64,000 nucleotides of DNA from Acidobacteriaceae bacterium (GTDB lineage: Bacteria; Acidobacteriota; Terriglobia; Terriglobales; Acidobacteriaceae): positions 310,001 to 374,000 of the forward strand of contig JAOAPN010000013.1 of assembly GCA_025462885.1 (NCBI GenBank), in the 5' to 3' direction. A program made the translations under genes and the position numbers. Shown here piece by piece: positions 35,605 to 45,000 of this stretch. The notes beneath the pieces are model-generated. The model was not told where the DNA came from and made no database searches. It saw only the letters and a program-made list of their open reading frames with translations. Position 1 is the stretch's first letter; each line of letters begins with the position of its first letter.

Positions 35605-38600
35605 GTGAAGAAACTTCTCATCTGCTTGACCTTGCTTGCAGCGACCCTTGCGGGACGCGCACAGGTCGCAAACAATACTGCGCTCGTCGGAACCGTCACG
35701 GATGCATCGGGTGCCGTCGTGCCTGGAGCGCAGGTCGTTGGAACCAATCGCGAAACGAAAGTGGACTACACGGGTACAACAAACGCGGAAGGCTACTACT
35801 CGATCCCGTTCGTCAGCCCCGGCATCTACGACATCTCTGTCAAGATGCCCGGCTTCCTCAAGGTCAGCACCACCGGCGTGGTCGTCACGCTGAACCTGGC
35901 GGTCCGTACCAACGCGACGCTGACAGCAGGCTCCACGAATGATGTTGTGAACGTGACCGCTGAGACTCCCGCGCTCTCGACCGACGATGCTGTGATTGGT
36001 GAAACGCTCAGCGCGAAGACGATCGAGAACCTTCCGATGAACTCACGTCGCGTCATGGAGCTTGCGGCGACGGCATCGAACATCATCGTCGGACCGAAGA
36101 CCTCCTATACCGGCGTACCTCCGGGTGCGAACTTCATCGGCGCTGGAACGCGCGAAGTGACCAACTCGCTGACGCTGGACGGTATTACGATCATGAATTC
36201 GCTGATCTCGTCGTCGCCGGTGACACCGAATCCGGATGCAGTTGCGGCTGTACAGACGCAGAACGGAAACTACACCGCGCAGTATGGCGCTTACATGGGC
36301 GTCCACATCAACGTGGATACGAAGTCGGGTACGAACAAGCTGCATGGCACCGTATATGACTATGTACAGAACGACTTCTTCAATGCGAAGCCGTTTACGT
36401 CGCTGCCGACGGCGCGTACGCCAGTCCTCCGGTTCAACCAGTTTGGTGGCGAAGTGGGCGGACCAATCGTGATCCCGCATCTCTACAATGGCCGCGACAA
36501 GGCCTTCTTCATGGGATCGTACGAAGGCACCCGCCGCATCTCGCAAGCGAACCAGACTGGACAGTTGATCACTGACGCGATGCGGACTGGAGACTTCTCG
36601 GCGCTCTGTACGACGTTCGTGGGAGGCATTTGCGCTGCCGGCGCCGGCATCCAATTGAAGAACCCCGCTACCGGCCTCAACTACGCGAATAATCAAATAA
36701 CAAACATCTCGCCGGTGGCTACCGCATTGTTGGCGTATTATCCGCATCCGAATCAAGCCGGCATCGGCACCAACTTCAATGGCCTCATCGCCAGTGTATT
36801 CAACAAGAATGCGACGCTGGATCGCATCGACTACAACATCGGCGAAAAAGTTCGCCTCTTCGCTCGCTACACGTACGAGAAGAGCAACGCGGTCAACGGT
36901 AATATCGTCGCCACTTCGCAGAGCTTCTCGCCGACGACGGACTCGAACGCCGTCATTGGCTACACACACATCATCACGCCGAACATCATCAACGATCTTC
37001 GTGTCGGCTTCAACAAGTTCCAGTCGAACCAGCTGAATTACTTCGCGCAGAGCGGACTTACGGATGCGGGCACGAAGCTTGGCATTCCTGGCTTTACCGC
37101 CGATACGACCAACGGCAACCCGGGTATCCCGACCATCGTTCTGAGTCCAAGCGCGACCGGCGGCTATCAGGGGCTTGGTGCCGAGGGAACGAACTGGTAT
37201 CAGGAAGATCGCACCCTCCACGGCTACGACCAGATCAGCTATACGAAGGGCAAGCACAACATCATGGCGGGGGTGGATATTCGCCGGATGACGATTGGAC
37301 GCGCCGCGACGAACCAGAACCGTGGCCAGTTCACCTTCACGGGCAACTACTCCGGCAACCCAGCTGCGGATTTCATCACGGGCTATTCTCAGACGATCAT
37401 TACGCCCCTGTTCCAGATCAAGGGTTCAGTCGGAGAGTGGCGCGACGGTTTCTTCGTGCAGGACAACTGGCAGGTAAGCCAGAAGCTCACGGTGCTCTAC
37501 GGCGTTCGCTATGAGCTGCCCACGGTGCCTTACAGCCTGAACGGTATCGGACGTATTCTCAACAGCGATTACACAGCACTGATCCCAACGAGCTCGGCTA
37601 CGACGGGCGCCGCTTATGTTCCGGTGAAGGGCTTCAAGTTCAACGGACCGAATCATGACCTCGTTTCGCCGCGTCTCGGCCTTGCCTATCGCGCGACTGA
37701 CAAGATCGTTGTTCGCTCGGGTGGAGGTATCTACTACAACCCGAACCATCTGAACGCCTACACGCTTGCGACCAGCAACTATCCCTTTGCGGCATCTACC
37801 ACCTACAGTGGCCCCACCAGCGGGATTGCCACGCAGAGCTTCAGCAATCCTTCTGGCGGCGGAAGCGGTTCGGTTTCTCTCCCTGCCGGTACTCCGGGCT
37901 CGTACCAGACGGCCTTCACAGATAATTACTACCTGCCAACTCCTCGCCTTTATCAGTGGAACCTGGATACGGGTGTTGAGCTGGGCCACGGAAGCGCCCT
38001 CGAATTCCAATACCTGGGTTCGCGTGCGATTCACCTCGATCACTCCCTCTATCCGAACCAGCCGCTGCCGGGTGCTGGTGCGATCAACCCGCGTCGTCCG
38101 TACCAGTTGTTCGGACAGATCCGTCAGATCCAGAACGATGGTCTCTCCACTTACCATGGCCTGACCATCGTCTATCGTCAGCGGACGTTCCATGGCCTCG
38201 ACATGAACCTTGGCTACACCTGGGCGCACACGCTGGACACATCGAACGACGCGAATGGCGGCGGTACTCCGATGATCCAGTACAACCTGAAGGCTGACTA
38301 TGGAAACGCCAACTGGGATATCCGCAACCGCTTTGTCGGTTCGGTGACCTATGCCATGCCGAGCCTCGCACGCTACGGTCACCTGACCGATACGCTTGCC
38401 GGTGGATGGCATGCCAATACGATCGTAACGCTTCAGGGCGGACAGCCGTACAACGTCGGGATCACCAACGACCAGGCGAATGTCGGCGGTATTGGCACAC
38501 AGCGTCCTAACTTTGTAAAAGCTCCCGTCTTTACGTGTGGGAAGGCGCAGTACATTGCCAAGACCTCGTGCATCGATACCACGGCTTTCTCGCTTCCGGC

Positions 38601-38904
38601 TCTGTACACGTTCGGCAACTCACATCGCAACGATCAGCGCGGGCCTGGCGCTTCGAACGTCAGCCTCTCGATCTTCAAGGACTTCGCGCTCTTCGAAAAT
38701 GTGAAGTTTCAGTTCCGCGGTGAAGCATTCAACGTCTTCAACCACGCCAACCTTGCGAACCCGGGCAACACCACGCTGCCCACGGCAAACGCTGCAGGCG
38801 TCTTCAACTTCACCGGTTCGACCTTCGGGCAGGTGACAGCGACACCGACCGGTGCTCTCGGGGATCCGCGCATCCTGCAACTGGCCGGCAAGATCAACTT
38901 CTAA
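35605..38904 (+). CDS. TonB-dependent receptor 4, Oar-like, with CarboxypepD_reg-like domain
   Basis: It begins at a GTG at 35605 with AGGAG upstream and a signal peptide (residues 1-19, ending AGRAQ). The 1,099-residue protein has the regulatory-like domain (about 22-110: NTALVGTVTDASGAVVPGAQ...GIYDISVKMPGFLKV), a plug with NLPMNSRRVMELAATASNI and MGVHINVDTKSGTNKLHGTV, and a barrel ending ILQLAGKINF. It sits between the two-component pair and the exported enzyme genes, with a strong terminator downstream. This suggests that it imports the substrate, or a product, of that enzyme set across the outer membrane. Confidence 0.93.
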   Translation: MKKLLICLTLLAATLAGRAQVANNTALVGTVTDASGAVVPGAQVVGTNRETKVDYTGTTNAEGYYSIPFVSPGIYDISVKMPGFLKVSTTGVVVTLNLAVRTNATLTAGSTNDVVNVTAETPALSTDDAVIGETLSAKTIENLPMNSRRVMELAATASNIIVGPKTSYTGVPPGANFIGAGTREVTNSLTLDGITIMNSLISSSPVTPNPDAVAAVQTQNGNYTAQYGAYMGVHINVDTKSGTNKLHGTVYDYVQNDFFNAKPFTSLPTARTPVLRFNQFGGEVGGPIVIPHLYNGRDKAFFMGSYEGTRRISQANQTGQLITDAMRTGDFSALCTTFVGGICAAGAGIQLKNPATGLNYANNQITNISPVATALLAYYPHPNQAGIGTNFNGLIASVFNKNATLDRIDYNIGEKVRLFARYTYEKSNAVNGNIVATSQSFSPTTDSNAVIGYTHIITPNIINDLRVGFNKFQSNQLNYFAQSGLTDAGTKLGIPGFTADTTNGNPGIPTIVLSPSATGGYQGLGAEGTNWYQEDRTLHGYDQISYTKGKHNIMAGVDIRRMTIGRAATNQNRGQFTFTGNYSGNPAADFITGYSQTIITPLFQIKGSVGEWRDGFFVQDNWQVSQKLTVLYGVRYELPTVPYSLNGIGRILNSDYTALIPTSSATTGAAYVPVKGFKFNGPNHDLVSPRLGLAYRATDKIVVRSGGGIYYNPNHLNAYTLATSNYPFAASTTYSGPTSGIATQSFSNPSGGGSGSVSLPAGTPGSYQTAFTDNYYLPTPRLYQWNLDTGVELGHGSALEFQYLGSRAIHLDHSLYPNQPLPGAGAINPRRPYQLFGQIRQIQNDGLSTYHGLTIVYRQRTFHGLDMNLGYTWAHTLDTSNDANGGGTPMIQYNLKADYGNANWDIRNRFVGSVTYAMPSLARYGHLTDTLAGGWHANTIVTLQGGQPYNVGITNDQANVGGIGTQRPNFVKAPVFTCGKAQYIAKTSCIDTTAFSLPALYTFGNSHRNDQRGPGASNVSLSIFKDFALFENVKFQFRGEAFNVFNHANLANPGNTTLPTANAAGVFNFTGSTFGQVTATPTGALGDPRILQLAGKINF

Positions 38905-38921
38905 CCGAACTCGAATAATCG

Positions 38922-38961
38922 ACAGTCGCCGAGTGCAATGCTCGGCGACTGTTTCTTTTTC
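38922..38961 (+). terminator. Rho-independent terminator after TonB receptor 4
   Basis: ACAGTCGCCGAG and CTCGGCGACTGT form a perfect 12-bp stem with a 7-base loop, followed by TTCTTTTT. It separates the receptor transcript from the enzyme genes starting at 39009. Confidence 0.92.
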
Positions 38962-39008
38962 AGCCGAAGGAAGCTAGGATTCTGCTACAACCTGGAGACG
39001 AACCGCTG

Positions 39009-39791
39009 ATGCCGTTTCATCGCAAACTGAACACTCTCTACCGCGGCTTGATCGCCAGCGCCGTGGTCCTCACCGTTGGAGCTGGACTTCTCACCTTCAA
39101 GGTCTACGCCGACACGCCTCTGACGCAGGCAGATTACGAGCGCAATCCCGGCCTGATGCTGGAGGCCTACCGTCATGTGGAAGCAGCCTCAGTCTCCGAT
39201 GCCGAGGAGCAGATCTTGCATGAGAAGCACTACATGTCGCACACGATGCAACCCATCTTTCCGACCAAGTTCGCTGGTACCGCGCTGACGGTTCTGCTGA
39301 AAAAGGAAGAGAACACCGATCCGAATGCACTCGGCGGAATGCTCTCGGCCATCGATAGCGGTGGCCCGGGCTCGGTGTACGTGATGAAGATCGAAGACGG
39401 TGCGGACATCGCCGGCATGGGCGGCTTGATGGGCACTGCGATGTTTGCCCGAGGCTTTGCCGGCGCAGTGGTGGATGGAGGCGTTCGCGATCTTCCGCAA
39501 CTCAAGCGAATCGGATTTCCGGTCTATGCAACCGGCTCTGTGCCGTCAACCTCAGTCTCGCACTACCGGTTCGCCGGGATGAATCAGACGCTTGAGGTCG
39601 GCGGCACACGTGTAGCAGCGAACGACATTATTGTGGCAGATCAGGATGGCGTCGTGGTCGTGCCACGCGCCCGCGCCGCGGAGGTCCTGATTCGGGCCCA
39701 GAAGCTCGATGACAGCGAACACAGCATGTATCCGTATATCGAAAAGTTTCATTCGATCGTGGAGGCAGTCAAGCAGTTTGGCCGCATTTAG
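39009..39791 (+). CDS. Exported RraA-family protein (HMG/CHA aldolase-like)
   Basis: The RraA fold includes class II aldolases/decarboxylases acting on 4-hydroxy-4-methyl-2-oxoglutarate and related 2-oxoacids, besides the RNase E inhibitor. This 260-residue protein has an N-terminal hydrophobic stretch (about 12-34, LIASAVVLTVGAGLLTFKVY) that looks like a signal peptide or anchor, and about 40 further residues before the core. The core has GGLMGTAMFARGFAGAVVDG and then GVRDLPQL, containing the catalytic Arg-Asp pair typical of the aldolases, plus NDIIVADQDGVVVVPRA. The extracytoplasmic location and neighbouring SelA-like and RidA genes argue for aldol cleavage of a 2-oxo acid. The substrate is unknown. 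Confidence 0.83.
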   Translation: MPFHRKLNTLYRGLIASAVVLTVGAGLLTFKVYADTPLTQADYERNPGLMLEAYRHVEAASVSDAEEQILHEKHYMSHTMQPIFPTKFAGTALTVLLKKEENTDPNALGGMLSAIDSGGPGSVYVMKIEDGADIAGMGGLMGTAMFARGFAGAVVDGGVRDLPQLKRIGFPVYATGSVPSTSVSHYRFAGMNQTLEVGGTRVAANDIIVADQDGVVVVPRARAAEVLIRAQKLDDSEHSMYPYIEKFHSIVEAVKQFGRI

Positions 39792-39958
39792 TTCCTAAGT
39801 CATCTGTCCTATCGCGGTGGGGGTCTTCTGTCTGATGACAGTTATGCTTTCCTCCAGTGATATGGTGTATCGCAACTCTGCCAAAATGCGCGGGCTATAA
39901 GCGGTTGGCTCGTCCTGCTCTTTTCTCCGGTTGCATCAAGCACCGAGGAGGTTCTTAG

Positions 39959-41257
39959 TTGGGAACATCGAACCAGTCTCAGGCCCACCTGTCGTCCCGC
40001 CGCGATTTCGTCCGACTGGCCGGTGGAGCGGCGGCCGCCCTGGGATCTGCTCCGGCGCTTGTTTCGGCTGAGACCGCTGCTGCCCCCACCACGCATCCGG
40101 GCGAGGACTACTACGAAAAGCTCGGCGTCCCAAAGATCATCAACGCCGCAGGAACCTATACGGCTCTGACTGCAGCCTGCATGCCTCCCGTCGTTCTGGC
40201 GGCCGTGCAGCAGGCAGCGCTGCATCCTGTCCGCCTCCACGACCTCCAGACCAAAGCAGGCGAGTACGTCGCCAAGCGTCTGCGGTGTGAGGGAGCGGTC
40301 ATCACCTCCGGCGCATCCGGTGCGATCAGTATCGCCACTGCGGCCTGCATGCAGCATGCGAACAACATCCGCTTTCTGGATATGCCTCAAGCCATCGACG
40401 GAAAGAAGAACCAGGTGATCGTGCAGCGCGCGCATCGCTATGGCTACGACCACGCCATGTTCCTGTGTGGAGCCCGGGTGACGGAAGTCGTCACCCGGGA
40501 CGATTACAAGCGCGCCTGCGCCGCGGGGCAGGGCATCATGACGAACTTCTTCAACGCCGCAGAAGAAGAGGACGGTCTCGCCGGAACCGCGCAGATCGGC
40601 CGTGAAGAATGGCTTCGTGTGGCACACGAACACGGCATCCCCTGCCACCTCGATGCCGCTGCGGACATGCCTCCTATCTCGAACCTCTGGAAGTACACCG
40701 GGATGGGCTTCGACCTGGTCTCATTCTCCGGTGGCAAAGGAATGCGCGGCCCGCAAAACGCCGGCCTGCTGCTCGGCAAGAAACACTTGACCGACTTGGC
40801 CGCACAAAATAATAATCCCGGCGATGGGGTTGGACGCGGCATGAAGGTGGCCAAAGAGCAGATCGTAGGAATGGTGGCTGCGGTGGACTGGGTGCTTTCG
40901 CACACGGAAGAGTCGATGCAGGGTGACTATCAAAAGCGCGTCGACGTCGTGACCCATGCGGTGAAGGGGATCCCGTCCGTCCGGACTGAGACGGTTGTGC
41001 CGAAGATCGCCAACCATGTGCCGCATCTCCTGATTCGATTCGACCCTGCCGTGACCGGTGTGACCACGGCGCAGATCGTCACCGCCCTCCGTAGCGGCCA
41101 ACCTTCGATCGAACTGAATCCCAACACCGGGCATCCGCCCAACCAGGGAATTCCGAGCGATGCGAACACGCTTGTAGTCGGTGTGTGGATGTTGCAGCCG
41201 GGCGAAGATGCTATTGTGGGTCGGCGCATCCGTGCTGCACTTACCAAACAAGTTTAG
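39959..41257 (+). CDS. Tat-exported SelA/DgaE-like PLP enzyme 2
   Basis: Translation starts at a TTG at 39959, with GAGGAGG 7 bases upstream, which is decisive because no ATG precedes the signal sequence. The 432-residue protein has a twin-arginine signal (SSRRDFVRLAGGAAAALG, 12-29). The PLP lysine is Lys260 in FSGGKGMRGPQNAG; the cofactor Asp is Asp232 in HLDAAAD. The domain order matches the SelA/DgaE group: YEKLGVPKIINAAGTYTALT near the start and a C-terminal small domain ending IVGRRIRAALTKQV. It lies between the RraA-like gene and the exported RidA. Ammonia elimination from an amino acid or amino-sugar acid is the best guess; racemisation is possible. Confidence 0.86.
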   Translation: MGTSNQSQAHLSSRRDFVRLAGGAAAALGSAPALVSAETAAAPTTHPGEDYYEKLGVPKIINAAGTYTALTAACMPPVVLAAVQQAALHPVRLHDLQTKAGEYVAKRLRCEGAVITSGASGAISIATAACMQHANNIRFLDMPQAIDGKKNQVIVQRAHRYGYDHAMFLCGARVTEVVTRDDYKRACAAGQGIMTNFFNAAEEEDGLAGTAQIGREEWLRVAHEHGIPCHLDAAADMPPISNLWKYTGMGFDLVSFSGGKGMRGPQNAGLLLGKKHLTDLAAQNNNPGDGVGRGMKVAKEQIVGMVAAVDWVLSHTEESMQGDYQKRVDVVTHAVKGIPSVRTETVVPKIANHVPHLLIRFDPAVTGVTTAQIVTALRSGQPSIELNPNTGHPPNQGIPSDANTLVVGVWMLQPGEDAIVGRRIRAALTKQV

Positions 41258-41289
41258 GCAATTCCAAGCATCACGAAAGGAACAACACG

Positions 41290-41817
41290 ATGAACAACCA
41301 GTCCCGCCGAGGCCTTCTCAAGAACGCAGCCGCCGCAGCCGTCGCCATGACCGGAGCCGCCGCCCTTACCCCCGAAGCCGAGGCGCAGGCTCCCGCCGGG
41401 ATCCGCTGGGAGAAGCGATCAGTTAAGGCTCCTCCTGCTCCAGCCGCAGGCGCAGCCCCCGCAACCCCGGCTGCACCCGCCACCGCACCGCCGAAGACCC
41501 CGATGTACAACAGCATTGTGACCTTCGGAAACCTCGTATTTCTCTCCGGGATCGGAGCCCATTTTCCTGGCACGATCGAGGAGCACACCAAGCACGTTCT
41601 GGATGAGATGGAGAGAAACCTCATCGCCGCCGGCTCCTCCATGGACAAGGTGCTGAAGGTAAACGTCTTCCTCAGCGACTTGGCAAACTATGCGCGGATG
41701 AATGCAACCTACAACGGCCGTTTTGGAAACATCCCTCCCGTGCGGACGACGATCGCAGCCGCAGGCGGTATCCCCGGAGACTCCCTGGTCGAGATCGACT
41801 GCATCGCTTCAATCTAG
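41290..41817 (+). CDS. Exported RidA-family enamine/imine deaminase
   Basis: RidA proteins hydrolyse enamine/imine intermediates released by PLP ammonia-lyases, normally in the cytoplasm. The 175-residue protein starts at the ATG at 41290 (AAAGGA upstream) with a Tat-like signal (QSRRGLLKNAAAAAVAMTGA), then an Ala/Pro linker (about 45-75), then the RidA domain (about 76-175). That domain shows YNSIVTFGNLVFLSGIGAHF, the signature Arg in PPVRTTIAAAGG and the conserved Glu in LVEIDCIASI. The gene lies 32 bases after one SelA-like gene and 67 before another. That pairing fits the known RidA partnership and is unusual in being extracytoplasmic. Confidence 0.88.
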   Translation: MNNQSRRGLLKNAAAAAVAMTGAAALTPEAEAQAPAGIRWEKRSVKAPPAPAAGAAPATPAAPATAPPKTPMYNSIVTFGNLVFLSGIGAHFPGTIEEHTKHVLDEMERNLIAAGSSMDKVLKVNVFLSDLANYARMNATYNGRFGNIPPVRTTIAAAGGIPGDSLVEIDCIASI

Positions 41818-41884
41818 TTCCTCCGCCGAGCCATTCAGCAGTAGATTTGCACCGCAGCACCATCAAGCATCCAGTGGAGAAATC

Positions 41885-43489
41885 ATGTCGCCCTTCAGCA
41901 CATCGCCTTGGTCCAGGCGTGCTTTCCTAAAGCAGTCCGGCATCTTCTCTGCAGCCACTGCGGTCGCGCCCCTTTCGGGCTCGGCCGCGGTCCTGCCCGC
42001 TGCGTCTAAAGATGGCCCGGTCAGCCACGGCACACCGGCTGACAACCTGTTCACCCAGATCGGTGTTCGGCCCATCGTGAACGCGCGTGGAACGTTCACC
42101 ATCATCTCCGGATCGCAGTCCCTGCCAGAGGTCAAGCAGGCGATGTTCGAGGCCTCGCAGCATTACGTGCAGATGGACGAGATGATGTCTGCAGTAGGCA
42201 CGGAGATCGCGAAGCACATGGGCGCTCCAAGCGCGATCGTGACCTGCGGCTGCGAGGCGGCGATTGCACTGGCGACGGTTGCCTGCACCTGCGGGATGGA
42301 TCCGGAGCTCTCACAAGTAATGCCTTACAAAAAGGTGCGCGACCAGGTCATCATTCCGAAGTACTCTCGCAACCCTTACGATTTCGGCGTCCGCATGTCC
42401 GGCCCGGAGATCGTAGAGGTTGAAAGCGCGGATGAGTTGCGCGCCAAAATGAGTGATCGTACCGCGATGATCTACATCATCTCCGGGCCGCGGGCGTTTG
42501 AAGATCCCCTCTCCATCAAGACAGTCTGCGCGATCGCGAAGGAGAAGAACATCCCGGTGTTTGTCGACGCGGCAGCCGAGGAGCCTCTCGTCCCGAACAT
42601 TCACCTGGCTGCGGGCGCAACCTTTGTCGCTTACTCAGGCGGCAAGTGTATGCGCGGCCCGCAGGCTGCAGGTGTCCTACTCGGGCCGAAAGATTTGTGC
42701 GAGGCCGCCTTCTGGAATGCCGCACCCCATCACAACTGGGGTCGCGCCCTGAAGGTCGGCAAGGAAGAAGCCATGGGCATGCTGGCTGCGGTTCGCATGT
42801 GGTACAAACGCGATCACCAAGCGGAACAGAAGCAGTGGCTGGATTGGGACAATCACATCGCCGACACCCTGAAGGGGATTCCAAGCCTGACCACGCATAT
42901 CGAGATGCTTGGCACCGACCTCTCGAACCGCGCACCCACGTTATCCATCAAGTGGGATGCCGCAAAGGTCGGCATTACCGGCACCGAGTTGGTGGCGAAG
43001 CTGGATCAGGGAACCCCACGCATCTTCGTTACCGGCGGTCAGGGAAGGCGCCCGGACAAGATGGATTCCTCCATCGGCATCATGCCGTACATGATGCAGC
43101 CCGGCGACTACAAGATCGTTGCCGATGCACTTTCACATCATCTTCGCAGCCCGGGTCACTTCGATAATCCGCCTGCTCCCTCGGGACCTGCGGCGCAACT
43201 CGCCGGCACATGGAACGTCGTCGTCACCTATCATCGCGGCGTCGGGCGTCAGCAGTTTGTACTGCAGCAGAGCGGCACGACGCTCTCCGGCGATCAGAAG
43301 GGTGCAATCTTCAACGCCAGCCTGCAAGGCAAGGTGGAGGCGGACCATATCACCCTCAGCAGCGTGATGAGAGTGCCCGGTTATCAAGTCCCGTTCAATT
43401 TCACAGGGGTCGTATCCGGACAGACCTTCTCGGGCGCAGTAAAGATGGGCGAGTATGGCGCGGCAACGTTTGTCGCGACCAAAGCATAG
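41885..43489 (+). CDS. Tat-exported SelA/DgaE-like PLP enzyme 3 with C-terminal beta domain
   Basis: The ATG at 41885 has GGAG 6 bases upstream and opens a twin-arginine signal (WSRRAFLKQSGIFSAATA). The 534-residue protein has the PLP lysine Lys254 in YSGGKCMRGPQAAG and cofactor Asp228 in VFVDAAAEEP. Residues 1-435 are the SelA/DgaE-like unit. The last 90 or so residues (from AGTWNVVVTYHRG through GVVSGQTFSGAVKMGEYGAA) add a beta-rich, lipocalin-like module that enzymes 1 and 2 lack. It may bind ligand or promote assembly. The gene sits between the exported RidA and the amidohydrolase. Catalysis is inferred from intact cofactor residues; the substrate is unknown. Confidence 0.86.
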   Translation: MSPFSTSPWSRRAFLKQSGIFSAATAVAPLSGSAAVLPAASKDGPVSHGTPADNLFTQIGVRPIVNARGTFTIISGSQSLPEVKQAMFEASQHYVQMDEMMSAVGTEIAKHMGAPSAIVTCGCEAAIALATVACTCGMDPELSQVMPYKKVRDQVIIPKYSRNPYDFGVRMSGPEIVEVESADELRAKMSDRTAMIYIISGPRAFEDPLSIKTVCAIAKEKNIPVFVDAAAEEPLVPNIHLAAGATFVAYSGGKCMRGPQAAGVLLGPKDLCEAAFWNAAPHHNWGRALKVGKEEAMGMLAAVRMWYKRDHQAEQKQWLDWDNHIADTLKGIPSLTTHIEMLGTDLSNRAPTLSIKWDAAKVGITGTELVAKLDQGTPRIFVTGGQGRRPDKMDSSIGIMPYMMQPGDYKIVADALSHHLRSPGHFDNPPAPSGPAAQLAGTWNVVVTYHRGVGRQQFVLQQSGTTLSGDQKGAIFNASLQGKVEADHITLSSVMRVPGYQVPFNFTGVVSGQTFSGAVKMGEYGAATFVATKA

Positions 43490-43557
43490 AGCATCAGACT
43501 TCGCATTGAGCAGTTTAGAGGGACGTACCTGAGCAACACATTCACAAGGGGTATTTC

Positions 43558-44955
43558 ATGATCGTTCGACAATTCAGTTCTTTGCTTCTCAGCTGTGTCC
43601 TCGCTTCCACCTTTGCGGGTGCACAGGCTCGTCCCACCCCGATGCCTCCCAATCCGCTGGCCTACGATCTTTTGCTGACCAACGGGCATGTGCTGGACGA
43701 TAAGAACAAGATCGATGCCATGCGCGATGTCGGGATCAAGGACGGCAAGATCGCCGCAGTCGGAGAGCATCTCAATCCCAAGGACGCCCTCAAGACCGTC
43801 GACGTCAAGGGAATGTACGTGACGCCGGGCCTGATCGATATTCACGTCCACGTCTATGCGGGCACAGGAGAAAAGGGCTCCTACGCAGGCGATCTGTCCG
43901 TCTACCCCGACGGCTTTACGTTTCGGAACGGCGTGACCACGGTCGTGGACGCGGGCAGCTCGGGCTGGCGAAGCTTTGACGACTTCAAAGATCGCGTCAT
44001 CGATCGCAGCAAGACGCGCGTCCTCGCCGAATTGAATATCGTCGGAGCGGGCATGCGCGGTGAAAAGTATGAAGACAACCTCGACGATATGGACGGCAAG
44101 CTTACCGGCGACAAGGCGAAGCAGTTCCCAGGAGTCATCGTGGGCATCAAGAGCGCGCACTTCACCGGACCGGAGTGGAAGCCCTACGATCAGGCGGTGA
44201 TCGCCGGCAACATCGCGAACGTCCCAGTGATGATCGACTACGGCGCCCGTCGATCAGAGCGCCCTCTCCTCGAACTGGTCTCGACCCACCTGCGTCCCGG
44301 CGACATCTACACGCACTGCTTCTCTGGTCTCCGCGGAGAGCAGAACCCTGAAACGGGTCTCGCTTCGGAAGCGCTCCTGGTAATGAAGCGGCGCGGCATC
44401 TACTGCGATGTAGGTCACGGCGGCGGAAGCTTCTCGTGGACCGTTGCAGGACCGATCGTCAAGGCTGGCTATCTGCCCGACTCCATCTCGACCGATCTGC
44501 ACGTAGGCTCGATGAACAACGGAATGAAGGACGTTCTGAACGTGGCAGACAAGATGATGGTCCTCGGAGAGACCCTTCAACAGGTGATCGCGCAGATGAC
44601 CTGGCATCCCGCACACGAGATGAAGCAGGAGCAGCTCGGACATCTTTCAGTCGGAGCAATCGCCGATGTCGCCGTCCTGTCGGTCGAAAAGGGCAACTTC
44701 GGTTTCGTGGATATGTACAACACGAAGCGGATGGGCACGAGCAAGCTCGACTGCCAGTTGACACTGAAAGACGGCAAGGTCGTCTACGACCTGAATGGCA
44801 TCTCGTCAGACAAATGGGATGCGACCCAACACTCTGCGGATTCGAGCCAGGCACGCCGCTGGACGACCTTCAACGAGCGGCCGATCGAGGCAAGCCACGG
44901 AAAGTTTCCCGTCTCCGTCCCGGCCGGACAAGTCACGCCAGCTCCAAAGCCTTGA
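43558..44955 (+). CDS. Secreted amidohydrolase/deacetylase-family metallohydrolase
   Basis: It belongs to the amidohydrolase superfamily branch of Atu3266/EF_0837, which removes acetyl groups from N-acetyl amino acids or related esters and is often encoded beside DgaE-like PLP enzymes. The 465-residue protein has a Sec signal (1-22, ending FAGAQA). Metal-site motifs are HVHVYAG (His96, His98), the bridging-lysine region VGIKSAHFTG, THCFSG and the catalytic Asp in STDLHVGS. The position where I expect a metal-binding His in cytoplasmic relatives reads VPVMIDYGARR, with Asp instead. AAGGGG precedes the ATG. It follows SelA-like enzyme 3, repeating the EF_0837/EF_0838 pairing but in exported form. 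Confidence 0.88.
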   Translation: MIVRQFSSLLLSCVLASTFAGAQARPTPMPPNPLAYDLLLTNGHVLDDKNKIDAMRDVGIKDGKIAAVGEHLNPKDALKTVDVKGMYVTPGLIDIHVHVYAGTGEKGSYAGDLSVYPDGFTFRNGVTTVVDAGSSGWRSFDDFKDRVIDRSKTRVLAELNIVGAGMRGEKYEDNLDDMDGKLTGDKAKQFPGVIVGIKSAHFTGPEWKPYDQAVIAGNIANVPVMIDYGARRSERPLLELVSTHLRPGDIYTHCFSGLRGEQNPETGLASEALLVMKRRGIYCDVGHGGGSFSWTVAGPIVKAGYLPDSISTDLHVGSMNNGMKDVLNVADKMMVLGETLQQVIAQMTWHPAHEMKQEQLGHLSVGAIADVAVLSVEKGNFGFVDMYNTKRMGTSKLDCQLTLKDGKVVYDLNGISSDKWDATQHSADSSQARRWTTFNERPIEASHGKFPVSVPAGQVTPAPKP

Positions 44956-45000
44956 AGTCTATGCCCGCGTCTTTGCTTCGACGGGATAGGAGAGGTCCGT

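Noticed and set aside
39009-39791. RNase E inhibitor RraA
   Set aside because: The N-terminal signal and the enzyme neighbours fit the aldolase branch of this fold; RNase E is cytoplasmic.
19390-43489. Annotation of the SelA-like genes as selenocysteine synthase
   Set aside because: They carry Tat signals and the window has no selB, selD or tRNA-Sec, so a cytoplasmic tRNA-modifying role is implausible.
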